Source of the DNA: JAWLFY01 sp964462125
GTDB taxonomy: Bacteria > Planctomycetota > Planctomycetia > Pirellulales > Pirellulaceae
Length of the DNA stretch: 18,159 bases
NCBI GenBank assembly: GCA_964462125.1
Contig: CAYWXT010000100.1
Location: forward strand, 1-18,159
Reading direction: 5' to 3'
This document shows positions 14,905 through 18,159 of this stretch, piece by piece. Under the pieces are notes generated by a model that searched no databases, had not been told where the DNA came from, and saw only the letters and a list, made by a program, of their open reading frames with translations. The position numbers were made by a program, and so were the translations under genes. Every line of letters starts with the position of its first letter. Within the stretch, counting starts at the first letter, position 1.

Positions 14905-15507
14905 ATGTCGATCCAGCTTCCAGCCGCCGCGTTGATTCCTTTTGCCGTTGTCGGCGTTGCCCTCGCGTGGGCTGAGGGGGCTGTGTCGGACGAGCCCGCC
15001 AAGCCGGAAAAGGTAAGTGTCCTCGGGAAGGCGACCCTGGAGGTTCCCAGCCGGTTTGAGCGGACACAGCCGGCCAGCCGCATTGTGGAGGACGAGTTTG
15101 TCGCCAAGTTGGGGGAGGGGGACGACGCCAAGACGGCGCGACTGTACATGATGGCCTCCGGCGGCTCCCTTGAAGCTAACTTGGAACGTTGGAAAGGGCA
15201 GTTCTCTGGCGACGCCAAGGCTTTCAAAACCAAGAAGCTGGAGCGCGGCGACTGGGAGGTGGTCGTTGCCGAGCACAGCGGGACCTTCACCGAGCGGATG
15301 GGGGGCGGTCCGTTTGCCCCGGGACGCACGGAAAAGCGCCCTGACTATGCGATGGTTGCGGCGATCATCGTTGCTCCCGATCCAGTCAATTCCGATACCG
15401 ACCGGGATCGTCGGCCCAAGTACTTTGTCAAGATGGTGGGCCCGCAAGCGGTGATCGATGAGAACAAGGAGGCATTTCTCGCCATGTTGAAGAGCTTGCA
15501 AGAATAG
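14905..15507 (+). CDS. Exported protein of unknown function
   Basis: A 200-residue product with a hydrophobic N-terminal stretch (about 5-23, LPAAALIPFAVVGVALAWA) and an Ala-rich cleavage region, so probably secreted or periplasmic. The mature part is a single compact alpha/beta domain: LEVPSRFERTQPASRIVEDEF, a RLYMMASGGSLEANLERW segment, and a C-terminal helix AVIDENKEAFLAMLKSL. I do not recognise a named family. I chose ATG 14905 because of the GGAG site. The in-frame ATGs at 14860 (overlapping the previous stop as TGATG) and 14869 would add 15 or 12 residues including the positive charges that a signal peptide normally needs, so they remain possible. Confidence 0.75.
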   Translation: MSIQLPAAALIPFAVVGVALAWAEGAVSDEPAKPEKVSVLGKATLEVPSRFERTQPASRIVEDEFVAKLGEGDDAKTARLYMMASGGSLEANLERWKGQFSGDAKAFKTKKLERGDWEVVVAEHSGTFTERMGGGPFAPGRTEKRPDYAMVAAIIVAPDPVNSDTDRDRRPKYFVKMVGPQAVIDENKEAFLAMLKSLQE

Positions 15508-15565
15508 TCGCCGGCCAACATCGGACCCCGCTCGCCGGCCATCGGCCCCGCAGGACGCGATCGAA

Positions 15566-17080
15566 ATGAACATCCAAAGTTTTCTGGAGCATCACGGGAT
15601 CCTTCGGAACCCGTTTGCCGAGGAGGACGCTCAGACCGATCCGGTGTTCAAGGAACACTGCATCAGCAGCGCCTACCATCCGGTATGGGACAAGGTCTAC
15701 GGTGATCCCGATGAGCCGTCCACGGCGATCGTCTTCGGCCCCAAAGGCTCGGGGAAGACCGCGATGCGGCTGCAGATCGATCGGCATCTGGTCCGGCACA
15801 ATGCGGCCCACCCGGATCGCGGCGTCTATGTGATTCGCTATGACGATTTCAATCCATTTCTCGATCATTTTTGTGAACGGCTCAGCCGGCGCACGAATCG
15901 AAAACCGGAGCGGGTGCTCGATGCCTGGAAGCTGTGGGACCACATGGATGCGATTTTGTGCATCGGGGTCACCGATTTGGTCGACCGGATCCTGGGGACG
16001 TCCCATTACGGCCGCGGTGGCGAGAACCGTCCGATCGAGGCGGGGAGACTGCGGCAGCTGGACCGGACCGCCGCTCGGGACCTGCTGCTGTTGGCCACCT
16101 GCTACGACCAATCAACTGCGTCCACCTTCAGCGACCGTTGGAATCAGCTGCGGCATCGACTTCATTTCCGCAACCTGACCGCGTTTTGGCAACTGGGACT
16201 GGCGGTGATTTGGACGCTGCTGGCGTTGGTGTTGGTCGGTTGGTTGTTTTTTCAGCAACAGCCGGACCCGGAGACCGGCGGGCGGGGATTGACGATCTTG
16301 TGGCTCGCTCCGCTGTTGATTCTCCCGGGGGCCCTCCCGTTTATGATTCGCTGGACCAAGTGCCAGTGGGCTGCCGCGGGGATCCGCCGGCATTTGCGGG
16401 TGGGGAAACGCGAGCTGGCGTCGCTGCGGAATACCCTGCTCCGGTTCCCGGCCAAGGAACTCGCCAGCCAACCCTTGCCGCGGTTCGATCGGACCGACGA
16501 CCGCTACGAGCTGCTGAACAAGTTCCAATCCCTGCTGGCGCGGCTGGGCTATCAAGGGGTGATCGTCTTGATGGACCGTGTCGATGAGCCGCACGTGACT
16601 GGTGGGAAACCCGAGCTGATGCGGCGATTCGTTTGGCCGCTGCTCGACAATAAGCTGCTCAAACATCCGGGGCTGGGATTCAAGCTGATGCTCCCCCAGG
16701 AATTGCAGCGGGACGTGGAGCGGGAGTCGCGGGAGTTTCATGAGCGGGCGCGGCTCGACAAACAGAACGTGATCCCTGCCTTTCAGTGGACCGGGGAATC
16801 GCTGTATGACCTGGCGCGGGCCCGCATGATCGCCTGTGCGGAGGAAGGCCGGTCCCCGGAACCGAAGGATCTCTTTGACGATGCCGTCAGCTATGAGCGA
16901 TTACTCGGGGCGTTCCAGTCCTTGCGGGTGCCGCGGCACTTGTTCCGGTTTCTCTATCGGGTTCTCGTTGAGCACTGCAACCGCTACACCGACGCTTCCC
17001 CGCGGTACCAGATCGAGGCCTCGACGTTCGAGTCGGTCTTGGCGGTGTACGCCCGCGACGCCGAGCTGGAGTCCGTCTGA
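15566..17080 (+). CDS. P-loop NTPase with TM hairpin between Walker A and B (KAP-like)
   Basis: 504 residues. The N-terminus FLEHHGILRNPFAEEDAQTD resembles the lead-in of ExeA/GspA-type AAA ATPases. Walker A is GPKGSGKT (58-65). Two TM segments follow at about 203-230 and 241-261, then Walker B with VIVLMDRVDEP (D337, with D340/E341 as catalytic acid candidates). The C-terminal half is helical and Arg-rich. A membrane hairpin inserted inside the P-loop domain between Walker A and B is characteristic of KAP-family NTPases, a group that includes the phage-exclusion protein PifA and animal Kidins220. Strict membership cannot be shown from motifs alone. The role is unknown; it may be a membrane-associated scaffold or a conserved planctomycete protein. 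ATG 15566 has AGGA ten bases upstream. It is 58 bp after the exported-protein gene. Confidence 0.75.
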   Translation: MNIQSFLEHHGILRNPFAEEDAQTDPVFKEHCISSAYHPVWDKVYGDPDEPSTAIVFGPKGSGKTAMRLQIDRHLVRHNAAHPDRGVYVIRYDDFNPFLDHFCERLSRRTNRKPERVLDAWKLWDHMDAILCIGVTDLVDRILGTSHYGRGGENRPIEAGRLRQLDRTAARDLLLLATCYDQSTASTFSDRWNQLRHRLHFRNLTAFWQLGLAVIWTLLALVLVGWLFFQQQPDPETGGRGLTILWLAPLLILPGALPFMIRWTKCQWAAAGIRRHLRVGKRELASLRNTLLRFPAKELASQPLPRFDRTDDRYELLNKFQSLLARLGYQGVIVLMDRVDEPHVTGGKPELMRRFVWPLLDNKLLKHPGLGFKLMLPQELQRDVERESREFHERARLDKQNVIPAFQWTGESLYDLARARMIACAEEGRSPEPKDLFDDAVSYERLLGAFQSLRVPRHLFRFLYRVLVEHCNRYTDASPRYQIEASTFESVLAVYARDAELESV

Positions 17081-17208
17081 TTCGCTGAGGCGCCGATTTC
17101 TCTTGGCGCCGATTCGCCTTGCCCTCGTCAACCGTTTTGGTACGCTATCTGACTCGATTTAGCTGTCTGTGAGCACCAATTCATTTTTGACGCGGGAGAA
17201 CCGACTCG

Positions 17209-17298
17209 GTGGGTACGAAGAAAACGGGGAAGGGTCGACGTAAGGTAGGACGAAAGAAACGGCGGATGCGGGCGAAGATTCGGCACCGCAAGAAATAG
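17209..17298 (+). CDS. Tiny basic protein, bS22/mS38 (AURKAIP1/COX24)-like ribosomal candidate
   Basis: A 29-residue ORF starting at GTG with GGGAG upstream (17194-17198), preceded by an in-frame stop at 17188, so no longer form exists. It begins MGTKKTGKGRRKVG and ends AKIRHRKK; 17 of 29 residues are Lys or Arg, with no acidic residue. The basic composition and the RHRKK end resemble the very short AURKAIP1/COX24-domain proteins of Bacteroidetes, whose relatives bS22 and mS38 bind the small ribosomal subunit. That is a recollection of family features, not an alignment. It is followed by hairpins and stands between the ATPase gene and a convergent coiled-coil gene. The in-frame codons, ribosome site and downstream hairpins argue for a real gene. 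Confidence 0.7.
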   Translation: MGTKKTGKGRRKVGRKKRRMRAKIRHRKK

Positions 17299-17300
17299 CA

Positions 17301-17345
17301 ACGAGCCGCCCCTTACCGAAGACGTTGGAGTGTCACGCGGCTCGT
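17301..17345 (+). terminator. Inverted repeat just after the tiny basic gene
   Basis: ACGAGCCGC (17301-17309) pairs perfectly with GCGGCTCGT (17337-17345) around a 27-nt loop, starting two bases after the stop codon. No T-run follows. Confidence 0.45.
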
Positions 17346-17347
17346 CG

Positions 17348-17368
17348 CCGAAGTCACCGAGACTTCGG
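17348..17368. terminator. Second hairpin between convergent genes
   Basis: CCGAAGT (17348-17354), seven-base loop, ACTTCGG (17362-17368). Being symmetrical and between two converging genes, it could end transcripts from both sides. It lacks a T-run. Confidence 0.45.
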
Positions 17369-17423
17369 GTGCCCGGAACGCTCTGCGAATCCCGCGACCG
17401 GTTTCGAGGGGTCGCCTGGGGAG

Positions 17424-18159
17424 TCATTCCCCGGAATCTTGTATTCCGAGCGCCGCGAGCCAGCGGCGCGAGGGGGTGCGTCCTTCCCCCTCCAGGTCGC
17501 GGTTGACCTTGCGTAGTTGTTCGAGCTGTTCTTCGAGCTCGGATGCTTTGAGGGCGAGTTCCTGCCGTTCGCGTGACAGTTTGGCCCGCTCGAGTGAGGC
17601 GGCCACCTCGGCTTGGCGGAATTTTGCTTCCCATTCCTCCTGCAGTCGCTGGAGTTTTTCGCGCTCCTCGCGGACCAGCTCGTCACTGTCGACCATCTCG
17701 GCGATCGCGGCGGCGCCGAATGCGACCCCCGCCTCGCCGTTGCTCGGCTTTTGCTCGAGCAGGCAGCGGAGTTCGCCGATCTCCTGGTCGCGCCGTTTGA
17801 GCTCGGATTCGTGATACTCCAGTTTCTGGTGCATTTGGCGGACATGTTCGATCGGATCGACGATCGGTTCTGCCTCGCCGTCGTCCGCTGAGCCGGGAGC
17901 GTCCGCCCCGATTTCGGAGATAAACGATTCGGCGTCAAAAGACTCGTTTTCTAACTGTTGCAGGATCAGCGCCTTTCGACCTTCCCAGGAGAGGGCATCG
18001 ACGCTGCTCGAATCGTCCGTGACGACCGACTTCCGGATTTGGGAGCTAGCGACTTGGCGGGCCAGATCTTCGTTCTGGTCGCGAAGATCCCGCAGCTCCG
18101 CCTGAAGCTGGTCGATCTGGGAGCGAAGTTCGCGGTTTTCGTCCTCGTCGCGACGGTCG
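17424..18159 (-). CDS. Coiled-coil protein, N-terminus beyond window
   Basis: The last 245 residues of a minus-strand protein; the frame is open to the window edge, so the start is not visible and the internal ATG at 17834 is not the true start. Composition is strongly helical with heptad-like runs: RELRSQIDQLQAELRDLRDQ near the edge, LKRRDQEIGELRCLLEQ, and LERAKLSRERQELALKASEL. Between the two coiled coils is a less regular segment with ALSWEGRKALILQQLE and an acidic, Pro-containing linker. The C-terminus is short and polar (WLAALGIQDSGE). It could be a structural, division or scaffold protein; the sequence gives no enzymatic motif. It converges with the tiny basic gene. Confidence 0.8.
   Translation of the reverse strand, partial: DRRDEDENRELRSQIDQLQAELRDLRDQNEDLARQVASSQIRKSVVTDDSSSVDALSWEGRKALILQQLENESFDAESFISEIGADAPGSADDGEAEPIVDPIEHVRQMHQKLEYHESELKRRDQEIGELRCLLEQKPSNGEAGVAFGAAAIAEMVDSDELVREEREKLQRLQEEWEAKFRQAEVAASLERAKLSRERQELALKASELEEQLEQLRKVNRDLEGEGRTPSRRWLAALGIQDSGE

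Overview
The window looks like chromosomal DNA of a planctomycete, most likely order Pirellulales. It is GC-rich and carries families that are hallmarks of that group: a DUF1549/DUF1553 protein with a CxxCH motif followed by a twin-arginine DUF1501 protein, an ECF sigma factor overlapping a membrane-anchored partner, a GYF_2/zinc-ribbon membrane protein, and several secreted or membrane proteins of unknown function. I see no tRNA, rRNA, insertion sequence, phage gene or CRISPR array.

Layout. (1) 1-2300: the start of a ThiF/MoeB-type adenylyltransferase on the minus strand (cut by the window edge), divergent from an EpmA-type EF-P lysine ligase, followed by a small hemerythrin-like protein. 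(2) 2304-5972, minus strand: one 1222-residue AsmA/TamB-like envelope protein, convergent with the hemerythrin gene. (3) 6419-7758: ribulose-phosphate 3-epimerase (rpe) overlapping by 4 bp a histidine-phosphatase-fold protein that has lost its catalytic residues. (4) 8069-11080: a DUF1549/DUF1553 plus DUF1501 pair, both predicted to be exported. (5) 11222-13992: an ECF sigma factor overlapping by 4 bp a single-pass membrane protein whose exported half is a shortened DUF1549/DUF1553 module with CxxCH, related to the gene product of region 4. (6) 14075-17080: a zinc-ribbon/GYF_2/TM protein, a signal-peptide protein, and a P-loop ATPase with two TM segments between Walker A and Walker B. (7) 17209-17298: a 29-codon, extremely basic protein resembling tiny bS22/mS38-type ribosomal proteins, missed by size-filtered ORF calling. 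(8) 17424-18159, minus strand: a coiled-coil protein running off the edge.

The most interesting system is regions 4-5. The sigma factor and its overlapping membrane partner have the layout of a sigma/anti-sigma pair. The partner's outer domain is a cut-down copy of the CxxCH module found in the neighbouring exported operon. A signal sensed by, or a substrate of, the DUF1549/DUF1501 system could be relayed through this anchored copy; that link is inference.

A second pattern is the density of young tandem duplications with a 15-21 bp unit. At least eight clear arrays lie in gaps between genes or in protein linkers, and those inside genes all have units divisible by three. Few strong Shine-Dalgarno sites and no classic T-tailed terminators are visible; hairpins without T-runs lie at both convergent gene junctions.
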